The notes beneath the pieces were generated by a model that saw only the letters and a list, made by a program, of their open reading frames with translations, made no database searches and was not told where the DNA came from. Positions 21,668 through 30,700 of a stretch of DNA of 41,504 bases are shown here, one piece after another. The DNA comes from a virus. The stretch is from IMG/VR virus record IMGVR_UViG_3300030116_001958, positions 1-41,504 of that record; one strand, written 5' to 3'. How positions within the stretch are numbered: the stretch's first letter is position 1; each line of letters begins with the position of its first letter. The position numbers and the translations under genes were made by a program.

Positions 21668-21984
21668 TGCAATTACTTAACGATAAAATAGAATCACTAG
21701 CTAAAGAACAATATAAATATGGTTCTGACTTAGAAAAACAAAATGTAGTAGCAAAGTTCTTTAATCCAGTTGGAAACTGGGATTGGTATTTAATGAACAT
21801 GGAAGATGAAAACTATGCTTGGGGCATTGTAGATGGAGAATATGTAGAAATGGGTTCATTCTCTATCAAAGAGCTGCAAGATATAGAACTACCATTTGGC
21901 TTAGGAATAGAAAGAGATCTTTTGTTTAGACCTACTAATGCTAAAAAGCTTTGGGATAAACTTAAGACTAAAAATAATATGTAA
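21667..21984 (+). CDS. DUF2958-like protein (105 aa)
   Basis: The 105-residue protein has the DUF2958 signature: AKFFNPVGNWDWYLMNM at about residues 29-45, then YAWGIVDGEYVEMGSFSIKE and LPFGLGIERDLLFRP. The family is widespread in phages and plasmids, and I know of no defined enzymatic role. It begins at TAATG with an AAGGAGG site upstream and ends before a strong terminator (21997-22034). Confidence 0.88.
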   Translation: MQLLNDKIESLAKEQYKYGSDLEKQNVVAKFFNPVGNWDWYLMNMEDENYAWGIVDGEYVEMGSFSIKELQDIELPFGLGIERDLLFRPTNAKKLWDKLKTKNNM

Positions 21985-21996
21985 TTTACTTGTAAA

Positions 21997-22034
21997 GGGC
22001 AGTTAGTATTAATATATTAATTGCCCCTTTTTTT
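21997..22034 (+). terminator. Intrinsic terminator after DUF2958
   Basis: A stem of about 13 bp with two or three G-U pairs (GGGCAGTTAGTAT with the complementary 3' arm ending TTGCCC) has a small A/T-rich loop. It is followed by C and seven T. It ends the transcript of the gene group 21262-21984. Fit to the intrinsic terminator form is good. Confidence 0.85.
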
Positions 22035-22053
22035 GTTAATCTATGAGGAGATT

Positions 22054-22206
22054 ATGACAATAGATGAATTTCTAGATATACTTGAAGAAAATCAAGTTAT
22101 CTACAAATACGAGGGATCACATTCTTGGAGAATAAGAGATGAAGAACATTTAATTCCACAAGAATTCACAATATACTTAGAAGAAGAGGAGAACAAAGAT
22201 GCTTGA
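22054..22206 (+). CDS. Small acidic protein (50 aa)
   Basis: The start is placed at 22054 (MTIDEFLDILEEN) because GAGGAG lies three bases upstream; a longer in-frame start would lie inside the terminator. The 50-residue product is acidic, with Glu-rich ends (IYLEEEENK). Unknown function. It overlaps the Sak3-like gene by eight bases, so it probably belongs to the recombination operon. Confidence 0.65.
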   Translation: MTIDEFLDILEENQVIYKYEGSHSWRIRDEEHLIPQEFTIYLEEEENKDA

Positions 22207-22819
22207 TGACAATCCAAAGCACCCCTACCACATACTACGTAATGATGATTACAAAAGCTCAGTAGAGCAAAAAGGTAAATTTGATTATTTATCTTGGGCT
22301 ATATGCTGGGATAAACTAAAACAAGTAGATCCTGATTGCAGATATGAGTTAGTTAATATTCTAGATGTAAATCAAAGTAAAATGGTTCATGTAAGATTAT
22401 ACTATGACTTTGATGGACTAGAAAATATACATGATGAATATCTTGCAGTAAGGGATTTTAGAAACCAAGCAGTATCTAATCCAGATGCAGCACAAGTAGA
22501 AAATACTTTTAGACGTGCAGTTGCTAAAGCTGTAAGTATGGCTACAGGATACGGATTAGATCTTTGGATTAATGAGGACATAAGAGATCTTGATTATGTA
22601 CCTAATTCAATTAATGGTCAAATGCCAGTAAAAGGAGGCATAACACCAGATCAAAGAGTAAAGCTAGATAGATTATCTAGAAGTAACCATCTAAAACCTG
22701 GTGGTAAAGAAAGAATACTTGAGATAATGAACAATCCTAACACTACTGAAGAAACTGCAAATCAACGTATTGAAGAAATTCAAGCAGTAATAAAACAAAG
22801 AAAATTGGAGACTAAATAA
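22199..22819 (+). CDS. Single-strand annealing protein, Sak3/DUF1071-like
   Basis: The protein has 206 residues. FDYLSWAICWDKLKQVDPDC at about residues 23-42 and FRRAVAKAVSMATGYGLDLW near 103-122 match DUF1071 (Sak3), a Rad52-superfamily single-strand annealing protein used in phage recombination. The C-terminal third has a helical region GGITPDQRVKLDRLSRSN. Activity is annealing of ssDNA for homologous repair and genome end-joining. An SSB-like gene follows (TAATG-type overlap at 22819), and a resolvase lies downstream. Confidence 0.85.
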   Translation: MLDDNPKHPYHILRNDDYKSSVEQKGKFDYLSWAICWDKLKQVDPDCRYELVNILDVNQSKMVHVRLYYDFDGLENIHDEYLAVRDFRNQAVSNPDAAQVENTFRRAVAKAVSMATGYGLDLWINEDIRDLDYVPNSINGQMPVKGGITPDQRVKLDRLSRSNHLKPGGKERILEIMNNPNTTEETANQRIEEIQAVIKQRKLETK

Positions 22820-23349
22820 TGGAAAAGAAATACATGGATGGAGTATTCGTTAACAATGTAACAATTGTTGACGTTACTCCAGTATATGGTGGTAAAGAAT
22901 GGCAAAACGAAAAATACAAAGATGACGTAGGTCTAGATATTAAATTAGAGATAGGTCAAAACTTTCAACCAGTATTCTATCTAGGTGGTAGACTAAAGAA
23001 AGATGAGTTTGGAGAAATCAAAGATCCAGGCTCAGTAAGAAGAGTTATGTCATTCTTTGATGCAATAAACATGAATCCAGAGTTTGATGATAATTACAAA
23101 CTTAAAGATACCGATATTCTTAGAGATTGTGTAGGTCGTGAATTTATGAGATTATCTTATGTAAGTGGTAAACGTGATAATGGTAAGCTAAAGTATACTG
23201 ACTTTCAACAAGTTGTATCTGCTTCAAGCCAAAAGCGTGAGATTGTAGATATATTCAAAACTCATGTAACAAATGGTTGGGTAAAGAATTACAAACCAGA
23301 AGTTATGGAATCAAACGCACCAGGTAATGATGAGTTATCAGGTTGGTAA
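22819..23349 (+). CDS. Single-stranded DNA-binding protein-like
   Basis: This 176-residue protein begins next to the Sak3-like stop. The N-terminal two-thirds is beta-rich (VNNVTIVDVTPVYGGKEWQN, VGLDIKLEIGQNFQPVFYL), consistent with an OB fold. The C terminus is acidic and flexible (NAPGNDELSGW), as in many ssDNA-binding proteins that recruit partners by the tail. Position among recombination and replication genes supports the call, but no catalytic or OB motif is certain. Confidence 0.65.
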   Translation: MEKKYMDGVFVNNVTIVDVTPVYGGKEWQNEKYKDDVGLDIKLEIGQNFQPVFYLGGRLKKDEFGEIKDPGSVRRVMSFFDAINMNPEFDDNYKLKDTDILRDCVGREFMRLSYVSGKRDNGKLKYTDFQQVVSASSQKREIVDIFKTHVTNGWVKNYKPEVMESNAPGNDELSGW

Positions 23350-23629
23350 AAGAACAGCCAAGCAAATTCTTTTAGAATATCTTGGTGAAAAAGTAAAATG
23401 GAACAATATTCAGGGTATCAAAGCTATTGAAGTAGCTTCACATGAGATAGAAGAAAATGTAAAGGACTTTGGAATCAAATGGCATAGCATTAGACATAAT
23501 GGTTCTACATATTCTAGAGCATGGAGAAAGCTAAAAGAAAATGGCAAGATACCTGAAATTGATGTTATTAACGTATCTGTAGTAGATAATAATAGTGCAG
23601 AGAATACATGGCTACTAAAAACAATCTAA
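23327..23629 (+). CDS. Small helical protein beside replication genes (100 aa)
   Basis: A protein of about 100 residues that overlaps the SSB-like gene (23 bases) and the primase-helicase gene (22 bases). The ATG pair at its start makes either residue 1 or 2 possible. Contents: KRTAKQILLEYLGEKVKWNN, a Trp-His segment (FGIKWHSIRHNGSTYSRAW) resembling a winged-helix-like turn, then ENGKIPEIDVINVSVVD. It is probably DNA-binding or a helicase partner, by context only. Confidence 0.6.
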   Translation: MMSYQVGKRTAKQILLEYLGEKVKWNNIQGIKAIEVASHEIEENVKDFGIKWHSIRHNGSTYSRAWRKLKENGKIPEIDVINVSVVDNNSAENTWLLKTI

Positions 23630-25365
23630 TCGAAATAGCTACAGGTAGTGTAAGTAATAGAGGTTACGTAGGTACCTTAAGTAATCTATCAGAATATATA
23701 GGTAAAGAGACAGAAGTCTTTCGTTCTATGTTTCTGTATGATAATACATTCAAAGGTAATATCAAAGAATACAAAGGTACCTATGAAATCGATAAGATAA
23801 TCCTAGATGTAGATATTAAGAATAGAAGTATGTACAATGTAAGAGATATACTTACTCATATACTTGATGATCTTGGAGGATTATATTGTCAACCCTGGTT
23901 TAGTGGTACAGGATTTCACATATATATAGCAGACGTATTTAAGCTTGGAGATAGAGAAGATCTACCAATGATTCTTAAAATGACTCTAAAGAAAATGTTT
24001 AAGAATTATGATATAGATATTATCTATGATAGAGCTAGACTTATTCGTGCAGAGTATTCATACAATGCAAAGAATAATACATACAAAATACCTGTTACAT
24101 CTGAAGAGATATATAACTTTAACTATGAACACTTTATAGCTAAAGCTAAAGAACTACCAGATAGCAGAGAAATACCTAATCTATATTCACTTACTGCATA
24201 TTGGAAAGATGATGGACATATACAATATGTAGAGAATGTAGATACAAAACCTACACAAATAATCACAACAGGAAATGAAACATACACATCTCATGTAACT
24301 TGCGTACAAAAGATGTACTACAACGGAGCACAAGAAGGTCAAAGACATCAAACTGTGCTTCGTATGGCATCAGCACTAAAGCGTAGTGGTATTCCACTAG
24401 AAACTACAAGAGCACACATTGCTAATTGGGATTCAACATTTGCAGGTAAAGAAGAAGTTGACAGAATATTACAAACTGTATATGGATGGACACATGATGG
24501 ATACAGCTGCAATGATCCTATTATGGAAATGTATTGCGATGATAAATGTAGATTTTACAAACAGAAAGACTATGCAGTAGATGTACACAATGCAGATAGT
24601 ATGTCTGAAGAGTTCATGGAGTTTGTTAATGAGGACTTTGAAGGTAAATACTTTGATCTAAATAATTTGTATGATATTGGCAATAGTTACAAGTTTACAG
24701 TAGGTGAGCTAGTAACAATGATTGGTGATACTAAGCTAGGTAAAACTGCTTTTATACAAAACATTGTTGCAAGGATGGATCAATTCAAATGTTTGTATTT
24801 ATCGTTAGAAGTCAATCAACAACTAATGTGGAGACGTTTCTGTCAGATTGCATTTGATAAAACTAAACAACAGATTACAGAACACTATCAAACAAAAGAT
24901 ATGGACTTTATCCAACAAGCTAAGGATAAGCTAGGCCATATCAAAATACTTACAGTATCTCCAGAGATTAACAGTATCATAGATGTAATATCTAATCTAG
25001 AACCAAAGATAATTGTTATAGACACTATAGATGAGATTAGAGTAGATTATGCTAATGATCCACTTGTTAAGACTCAAAAGATCGTAAGTAAACTAAAAGA
25101 AATTGCACAGAGATACGAAGTAATGATATTTGCTATAAGTCATATCAGTAAATCTGCAGCTTATGATGGCTCACTAGATAGACATAGTGCTAAAGGTGAC
25201 TCATCTATAGAGCAGAAGTCTGATAAGCTTATTGGTATTCGTGCACCAAATAAAGAGTCTAAAGGCAGAGTGATCGAATCTATCGTAGCAAGAGATGAAT
25301 CAGGATTCAAACTAAAATGCTGGTTCAATCATGAAACATTTAGATTTGTTCAAGCTATAGACTAA
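23608..25365 (+). CDS. Primase-helicase fusion (AEP primase + DnaB-type helicase)
   Basis: This 585-residue replicative protein has an N-terminal archaeo-eukaryotic primase core: IILDVDIK with Asp67/Asp69, SGTGFHIYI with His104, then RLIRAEYSYN near residue 145. A PriCT-like helical region (QRHQTVLRMASALKRSG) and a Cys cluster (CDDKCRF) follow. The C-terminal helicase has Walker A GDTKLGKT at 373-380 and Walker B IIVIDTID at about 468-475. It makes primers and unwinds DNA. No phage DNA polymerase is seen, so it likely loads the host one. The start ATG lies in the previous gene. Confidence 0.88.
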   Translation: MATKNNLIEIATGSVSNRGYVGTLSNLSEYIGKETEVFRSMFLYDNTFKGNIKEYKGTYEIDKIILDVDIKNRSMYNVRDILTHILDDLGGLYCQPWFSGTGFHIYIADVFKLGDREDLPMILKMTLKKMFKNYDIDIIYDRARLIRAEYSYNAKNNTYKIPVTSEEIYNFNYEHFIAKAKELPDSREIPNLYSLTAYWKDDGHIQYVENVDTKPTQIITTGNETYTSHVTCVQKMYYNGAQEGQRHQTVLRMASALKRSGIPLETTRAHIANWDSTFAGKEEVDRILQTVYGWTHDGYSCNDPIMEMYCDDKCRFYKQKDYAVDVHNADSMSEEFMEFVNEDFEGKYFDLNNLYDIGNSYKFTVGELVTMIGDTKLGKTAFIQNIVARMDQFKCLYLSLEVNQQLMWRRFCQIAFDKTKQQITEHYQTKDMDFIQQAKDKLGHIKILTVSPEINSIIDVISNLEPKIIVIDTIDEIRVDYANDPLVKTQKIVSKLKEIAQRYEVMIFAISHISKSAAYDGSLDRHSAKGDSSIEQKSDKLIGIRAPNKESKGRVIESIVARDESGFKLKCWFNHETFRFVQAID

Positions 25366-25370
25366 TGGCG

Positions 25371-25415
25371 TAAAGGGGAGAGTTAAACAATATGGTATGT
25401 GTACTTTCCCCTTTA
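25371..25415 (+). terminator. Probable terminator after primase-helicase
   Basis: TAAAGGGGA (25371-25379) pairs perfectly with TCCCCTTTA (25407-25415) around a 27-base loop, a few bases after the gene's stop. The pairing is strong but the following T-tract is short, so this may be a weak terminator or an attenuator, or a translation or stability element ahead of the next gene. Confidence 0.5.
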
Positions 25416-25438
25416 TTTGGCATCAACAAAAGGAATAT

Positions 25439-25642
25439 ATGAATATATCAATACTGGGATTATCAATATTTAAGTTTATAAATATTGACGACTTAGAAAG
25501 AAATATCGTAGGAAATAAAATCGTAGTATTAAGTTTATTTAGCTTTACCATATCTTATGGAGAGTCTGAAGGTAATCATTTACATTTCAGCGTTGGGTTT
25601 TATAAATTTGAAATATTTGGAGGTCTTACACTATGGTCATGA
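25439..25642 (+). CDS. Small hydrophobic-rich protein (67 aa)
   Basis: I use the ATG at 25439 (MNISILGLSIFKFINIDD), with AGGA five bases upstream; a longer in-frame start lies inside the hairpin at 25371-25415. The 67-residue product is hydrophobic in parts (IVVLSLFSFTISYG) without a clear transmembrane helix. It overlaps the resolvase start by ten bases. Family unrecognised. Confidence 0.5.
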   Translation: MNISILGLSIFKFINIDDLERNIVGNKIVVLSLFSFTISYGESEGNHLHFSVGFYKFEIFGGLTLWS

Positions 25643-25962
25643 GTAAAAAGAAAGGCAATAGAGTAGAAAGAGAAATAGTAAATATATTTAAGACTTACAA
25701 TTGGGAAGCAGAACGAGCATGGGGATCTAATGGCAAAGCCATGGGTGAACATGAAGAAGTAGATATAAAAGCTTATAAAGATGAAATAAAACTACTTATT
25801 CAAGTCAAAGCTCGTAAAGCTATCGCTGACTACATAAAACCAAACAATGACATTGTAGATATACAGATTGTCAAAGAAAACAGAATGAATCCATTGGTTG
25901 TAATTGATATTGATTTATTCTTACAATTAATAAACACAGAAGATTATTACAGGAAAGAATAA
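25633..25962 (+). CDS. Holliday junction resolvase-like PD-(D/E)XK nuclease
   Basis: The 109-residue protein starts MVMSKKKGNRVEREIVN. The motif E-x11-18...D-x15...K is visible as Glu17 (VEREIVN-like helix), Asp48 (EEVDIKAY) and Gln-x-Lys in LIQVKARKA near residues 60-68. This is the archaeal-type Hjc resolvase pattern, also found in phages, and size is right. It would resolve recombination junctions made by the Sak3-like protein and clear branches before packaging. GGAGG lies nine bases upstream. The stop joins the next start as TAATG. Confidence 0.8.
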   Translation: MVMSKKKGNRVEREIVNIFKTYNWEAERAWGSNGKAMGEHEEVDIKAYKDEIKLLIQVKARKAIADYIKPNNDIVDIQIVKENRMNPLVVIDIDLFLQLINTEDYYRKE

Positions 25963-26168
25963 TGAAACTAAATAAAGAAGAATCATTAATATATGTATTA
26001 AAGCAAATACGTAAGTTAATAAACATGGCAATAGGTGATGAAGTTACAGAGTCACACGCATTAGAGCCAAGAAAGGGTAGTTATGGTGCAAAGCAAAATA
26101 AACGAAATAACTATGATAACAGAGAAGTTACACCACCTCAAGGTAATAATTGCGAAGTCTGTGACTGA
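25962..26168 (+). CDS. Small protein with C-terminal cysteines (68 aa)
   Basis: The 68-residue protein follows the resolvase with a TAATG overlap. It has an N-terminal helix (KEESLIYVLKQIRKLINMA) and a tail rich in Asn, Lys and Arg ending NNCEVCD. A gene in a different frame overlaps its last 86 bases. Function unknown. Confidence 0.55.
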   Translation: MKLNKEESLIYVLKQIRKLINMAIGDEVTESHALEPRKGSYGAKQNKRNNYDNREVTPPQGNNCEVCD

Positions 26169-26289
26169 TGGTGTTAATAAAACTCAATACATAAAATCAG
26201 TAGAAGATTCTATTACTTATTTAGAAGAGTATAGAGATCATATATTAAATACTGTTACAATTACAGGAGATTCAAATGGGAAGGCGTAA
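26083..26289 (+). CDS. Overlapping small helical protein (68 aa)
   Basis: A 68-residue ORF begins within the previous gene (86 bases of overlap) in another frame and fills the gap up to the next start at 26276. AAAGGG lies six bases upstream of this ATG. The protein is predicted helical (KTQYIKSVEDSITYLEEYRD). A shorter version starting at 26113 is also possible. Confidence is lower because of the overlap. Confidence 0.45.
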   Translation: MVQSKINEITMITEKLHHLKVIIAKSVTDGVNKTQYIKSVEDSITYLEEYRDHILNTVTITGDSNGKA

Positions 26290-26464
26290 AGGTAAAGACT
26301 ACGAAGCTATAGTTATATCTATATATGAAATACTATTAAGTGAAAATAAAATAGAACCTGATGGGCCTGCTTACAGCAGATTGCAAAAACTTAAACTTGA
26401 TAAACTTATGAGGAGTAAGTATGGAAGCTACTATGCAAAAAGAAATAAAAGACTACATGGCTGA
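26276..26464 (+). CDS. Small basic protein (62 aa)
   Basis: The 62-residue Lys/Arg-rich protein begins MGRRKGKDYEAIVISIYEIL and ends KRNKRLHG, with helices predicted. ACAGGAG lies about seven bases upstream. It overlaps the next gene by 44 bases in another frame. No family is recognised. Confidence 0.5.
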   Translation: MGRRKGKDYEAIVISIYEILLSENKIEPDGPAYSRLQKLKLDKLMRSKYGSYYAKRNKRLHG

Positions 26465-26870
26465 ATACAACGCAAGAATGAGAGATAGACAAAGTAAAGC
26501 TCTTAAAGAAGTCAAAGGACAACTAGCACCTAAATATATTAAGAATGGTATTACAATGATAGAATTACATTATAGTGGGTGTGGTGATTCTGGTGAAATG
26601 ACTGAAGTTGCAGCATATGATAAAGATAATAATGTAATAACAGACTATTCTGAAAAAGGTAAATACTTACAATTACATGAAGATTGGTCTGAAATATGTT
26701 ATGATCTTTTAACTTATGATTGGTACAACAATGATGGTGGTGGAGGTGTAATATACATTGACTTAGAAAATATGAATATAGAAGTAGATGGATATTACAA
26801 CGAAACTGTAGAGGTTAATCTTAGTAACTCAGATCAAGAAACTATGTTTAATCTAAATGAAGTCGTATAA
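26421..26870 (+). CDS. DUF6878-like protein (149 aa)
   Basis: This 149-residue protein has an N-terminal helix. The signature stretch is ELHYSGCGDSGEMTEVAAYD at about residues 48-67, then WYNNDGGGGVIYIDLENMNI at 101-120. The pattern G-C/S-G-D-S-G ... NDGGGG matches the phage family I recall as DUF6878, of unknown function. GGAGTAAGT precedes the ATG. It overlaps the next gene by 14 bases. Confidence 0.75.
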   Translation: MEATMQKEIKDYMAEYNARMRDRQSKALKEVKGQLAPKYIKNGITMIELHYSGCGDSGEMTEVAAYDKDNNVITDYSEKGKYLQLHEDWSEICYDLLTYDWYNNDGGGGVIYIDLENMNIEVDGYYNETVEVNLSNSDQETMFNLNEVV

Positions 26871-27207
26871 TCATTGTAAATCATCTGTTCACAAATTTGG
26901 TGGTGAAGAAGATGATTATCTAGAAATACATCAATGGTTTGATGAAACTAAAAATCATTACGGAGATATACGTCATAGAGCACTTAGACATCATACTTTA
27001 GGTATACAACAATGTGAAGAAAAGTTTGGTGTTTATATATATAACTCTGATGGCAAGAAAGTTATTACACGATCAATAGCAGAACAACATATTAGAGAGG
27101 ACTTAGGGTTTATACCTTCAGTTCAGGATTGGCTAAAATGTATTAAGCCAGAACTCTGGATGGAGTCTACTAAACGTGTTAAGACTGCAAAAATGCACCT
27201 CGGATAG
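26857..27207 (+). CDS. DUF6915-like protein, last gene of rightward arm (116 aa)
   Basis: The 116-residue protein begins MKSYNHCKSSVHKFGGEEDD, then HQWFDETKNHYGDIRHRALR and HHTLGIQQCEEKFGVYI. EDLGFIPSVQDWLKCIKPEL marks the C-terminal half. The arrangement of His, Asp and Trp residues is characteristic of DUF6915, common in phages. It may bind metal through the conserved His residues, but function is unknown. The strong terminator at 27212-27278 follows. Confidence 0.85.
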   Translation: MKSYNHCKSSVHKFGGEEDDYLEIHQWFDETKNHYGDIRHRALRHHTLGIQQCEEKFGVYIYNSDGKKVITRSIAEQHIREDLGFIPSVQDWLKCIKPELWMESTKRVKTAKMHLG

Positions 27208-27211
27208 ATAG

Positions 27212-27278
27212 TAGGGTAGTGTTGTGGGCCTGAGATAACCTCAGAAGGCATATCAACCTACCCTATTTCTTTTTTTTA
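27212..27278 (+). terminator. Terminator at the convergence of the two arms
   Basis: TAGGGTAG-T-GTTG (from 27212) pairs with CAAC-CTACCCTA (to 27265) with one bulge. An inner hairpin CTGAG-ATAAC-CTCAG lies within the loop, and TTTC and eight T follow. It ends the rightward arm. The left-hand (- strand) side ends with the stop codon of the gene at 27263-27457 inside the stem and has no T-tract, so it is mainly a + strand terminator. Confidence 0.8.
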
Positions 27279-27457
27279 AACTTACGTAATGTTTGAGCTA
27301 ATGCTGCTTGTCTTTTAGTTCTGGTGCTATATCGTGAACCTTTTTTTAAAACTTTACGTGCAAAAGCAGCAGTAGTCATACCAGCACGTTTAGCTTTAGC
27401 GGTAAAAGCACCTGGTCTTTTAATAGCTTTCTGTATCCAGTTCTTCTTCTTTTTCAT
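27263..27457 (-). CDS. Small basic protein, last gene of leftward arm (64 aa)
   Basis: The protein has 64 residues, very rich in Lys and Arg: KNWIQKAIKRPGAFTAKAKR, then AAFARKVLKKGSRYSTRTKR and a C-terminal TLRKFKKKK. The WIQKAI...PGA motif recurs in short basic proteins of phages and large viruses. Function unknown. Like the genes at 2767-3889 it would be made late, and a DNA-binding or virion-interior role is possible. Its start lies within the preceding gene (38-base overlap). Confidence 0.75.
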   Translation of the reverse strand: MKKKKNWIQKAIKRPGAFTAKAKRAGMTTAAFARKVLKKGSRYSTRTKRQAALAQTLRKFKKKK

Positions 27458-27713
27458 CTTGCACTTCGTCAGGATAATAATAATCAGTATAACCAGCTTT
27501 ACTGTAAAAATCAGGAGATTTCATATTACCTGTTTTTAAATAATAATCTAACATCCATTGTGCCATTTTAGATCCCCAAGGAATATCATGACTTTTAGTA
27601 TGCTGCATCAATTCTTGTGGTGGATTATTATTAAAAAGACTTCTTTTAAATTCCATGTGATTATCATCAGATCCACTAAATATATTATCTAATATTGCTC
27701 TTTTTTTATTCAT
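27420..27713 (-). CDS. Small acidic protein after the giant gene (97 aa)
   Basis: The 97-residue protein begins MNKKRAILDNIFSGSDDNHM and contains SHDIPWGSKMAQWMLDYYLKT. It ends with an acidic tail (DEVQDEKEEELDTESY). It overlaps the giant ORF stop by eight bases and the basic 64-residue gene by 38. An acidic protein next to basic ones may act as a partner or assembly factor. Family unrecognised. Confidence 0.6.
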   Translation of the reverse strand: MNKKRAILDNIFSGSDDNHMEFKRSLFNNNPPQELMQHTKSHDIPWGSKMAQWMLDYYLKTGNMKSPDFYSKAGYTDYYYPDEVQDEKEEELDTESY

Positions 27714-30700
27714 CTAAAAACTCCGATATAGTTTTTTGTCTTGCATCTCTTAATTGTTCACGCTTGATATCGTATTGTACTTTATCAACAGGTAATCTAA
27801 AAAAGTTATGAAAAAACCTCTCTGGTCTTTCTTTAGTTTTCTTATATGAATAATATAATCTACCACCTGGATACATAGTATGTATACTATAATCACTAAA
27901 TTTTTCCCAATCACCTTGGAGTAATTCTACAAATGTTTGTGGAAATCTTGCAAGTGGTGGTAATGCTATTTGTAATGGTGCTATTGGTCTAGGCAATGTA
28001 CCATAAAAAGCTCTTTCTCTTTCTTTTTTATCACCAAATAAAAGATCTCCTGTTTGCTGAAACCAATCCCATGGTGGTGGTAGGGCAACATCAAAAAGAG
28101 AGTACATATACATTCCACCTATTGCAGCTGTAAATAAATCTGTAAGATATAGATCTTTAAATCTTTTATAAGCATCTGTATTCTGCTTAAAACCTTGTGC
28201 TTTAGCTTGTTGATAGAATTCTTTCCTAACTCTAACAGATTGAAAAGCAAATAACTTAAACCTGGTTAAAACTCTTCCTAATGCTGTTCTCATAAATGCA
28301 GGTCTAAAACTATTGTGATATAAGAACTGTGTAGTTTCAATACCACGTAATCCTGCTTCAAAGATAAAAGGATCATCCATTTTTATATCTACACCTGCTT
28401 CACCTAATCTTTCTTTCATTTTAAGAGCGTGTGCAACAAAAGCATTTCTTCTATTTATTCTTTCTGATGAACTCATAAAAAATCCACCTGCTTTTACTAA
28501 CCTTTCACCTACTCCATATCTATTAGCTATTTGTAAAACAGATTCATCGTCAGCACCATTTTTTATAGCACGTGTAATTTCTTTAGTAAAGTTAACTGAA
28601 TTTTTACCCATACCTTTAATTATGTTGGAAACATTAGGATTAGTATCAAATTCATTCTTTATATAATTATCTATTACACCTTTTTCATCTAAAAAACTAT
28701 ATAAATCTTTTCTAGTTTTTACTGCTTTGCCAGATTTTAACTTTATTATGTAATCACCATTTCTATTTTGTAATAAATTTTTAGTTACATAACCAAAGTT
28801 TAAAGCATTTACATAATGTTTTGTACCTGCACTACCTATGGTCATTGTACCGCCACCATATAAATTAGTCATCATAGATCCAGTATTTGCAAGAAGTGTA
28901 ACTAAGTTATATTTAGCTTCCATCATTCCTAGATTATGCAGCCTCCTCACAAAATAATCTCTTCTAGCTTCTGGATTCTCTGGTGCATTTTTCATGTATG
29001 GCATTTTATCAAACTTACCAGTTTTATATAATCTCTCTAGAGCATTTGTAACTGCATAATCTGTTGTAAGGTAGTATGGGTTGTACTTTAATTTTAATGG
29101 ATCTCCTTTATCAATAGATTTTTGTATTCTATCTGTTAACAAACTTGGATGACCTAACGTATCTTTTAAATGCATATATAAAAAGTCTGACCAAAGATCG
29201 CTATTATTTTTATAACCAGCTTGTTGTAAATTTTTATTTTGTTTAGCTGATAGCCTAGCATTAAAAGCAGTATTATCTGCAAATTTAAAATCAGATATAA
29301 CTTTATTACCATGTATAGCTGTCATATTAGCAAAATAACTTCTATCTATTTGTTGTCTATAAATACTATACATATCAGGCCCTTTATCATAGCCATCAAT
29401 AAATAACTCACCTCTTTGTAATAAATTCTTAGCTTTATTCTTATATCCTACATCTTTATAATTACGATCTCTAAACTCAAAAACATGATTTAAATAATTA
29501 TCTTCTATTCTTGTGCTATCTCTCATGTGATTTTCTTTCATAAGGTCAGCATCATCACGTGTAATCTTACCTTCTTTTATTAATTTATCTACGCTTTCAT
29601 TGTATAATTTAATAGAAGCATTATCTTTATTATAATTTGTTCTTGGCCAATAGCCTTGTGGATCTAAAAATCCAAATGCATAGTCTTTAAATTTATATTT
29701 TTCTCGATAAGCAAGTCTAGATTGTAAATTTGCTTTCTTCCCTAATTTCGCCTCCATGATATCTTCATACTGGTATCTGAGTTGTTCTTCGATTGTAGTA
29801 CGTTTTGCGTTTCTACCCATAAATATGGGCTTTATAACCCTATTGTAGTACAATTTTCTATCCATAGAACCATCACCAAGAAAACGAATGTTATCATTTA
29901 CTACTATTGCTTTAAAATTATCTTTTGCGTCTATACTATCATAATCAAATCTTTGACCATTTTTATCAAATGTATATATATCTTTACCTATTTCTGTAAT
30001 AAAAGCAGTAAATTTATCATCATACTCTTTTACTAACTCTTGACCAGTTTTACCTTTAAATTTTTTAGTTAGAAATTGTTTTGCTTTAGCAGAAGGTTCT
30101 TGTTGTCCTTCATTTCTTCTAAAAGATATATGATCATATAAATGCACTTTATCTGTATTTGTTAATCCGTATTTTTCAGAATCAAAATATTGTGCATCTT
30201 TTAACATAGATTCTGTTTCTTTGGCATTTTGTAATCTTAAATTATTTCTAGTAAACTGTCTCATCTCACCCATAGGAGTAAATAGTCTTTTTACAGTCTT
30301 TTCTTTAAAATTACCTTTAGCATCAACTAAAGTATAGGTTTGATCGAACTTCTTAACTACATCCATTAATCTTCTATCTACAGTTCTAGGATCTGACCAA
30401 TAGGCTGACCTGTCTAATAATCCTGTCTTACCTGTTTTAATTTCTAAAAACCTACCATTTATACCTCGTATATCTTCCATGTTTATTGTAGATATATCTC
30501 TTGGTATATCTTTTTCTAAAACATAATCATAAAACATATCTTCTATAGTTAAACCAGGATTTTCTTGTAAATTTTTTCTAAGTTCTTTTACCTGCAATGC
30601 ATCTTCATCAGTTCTTGCAGCTACATCCCCTAATCCAACTTTATATTTATCTTTTTTAATCTGTTTGTATACTTTATTAGTTTCTCCAATACTTCTATCT

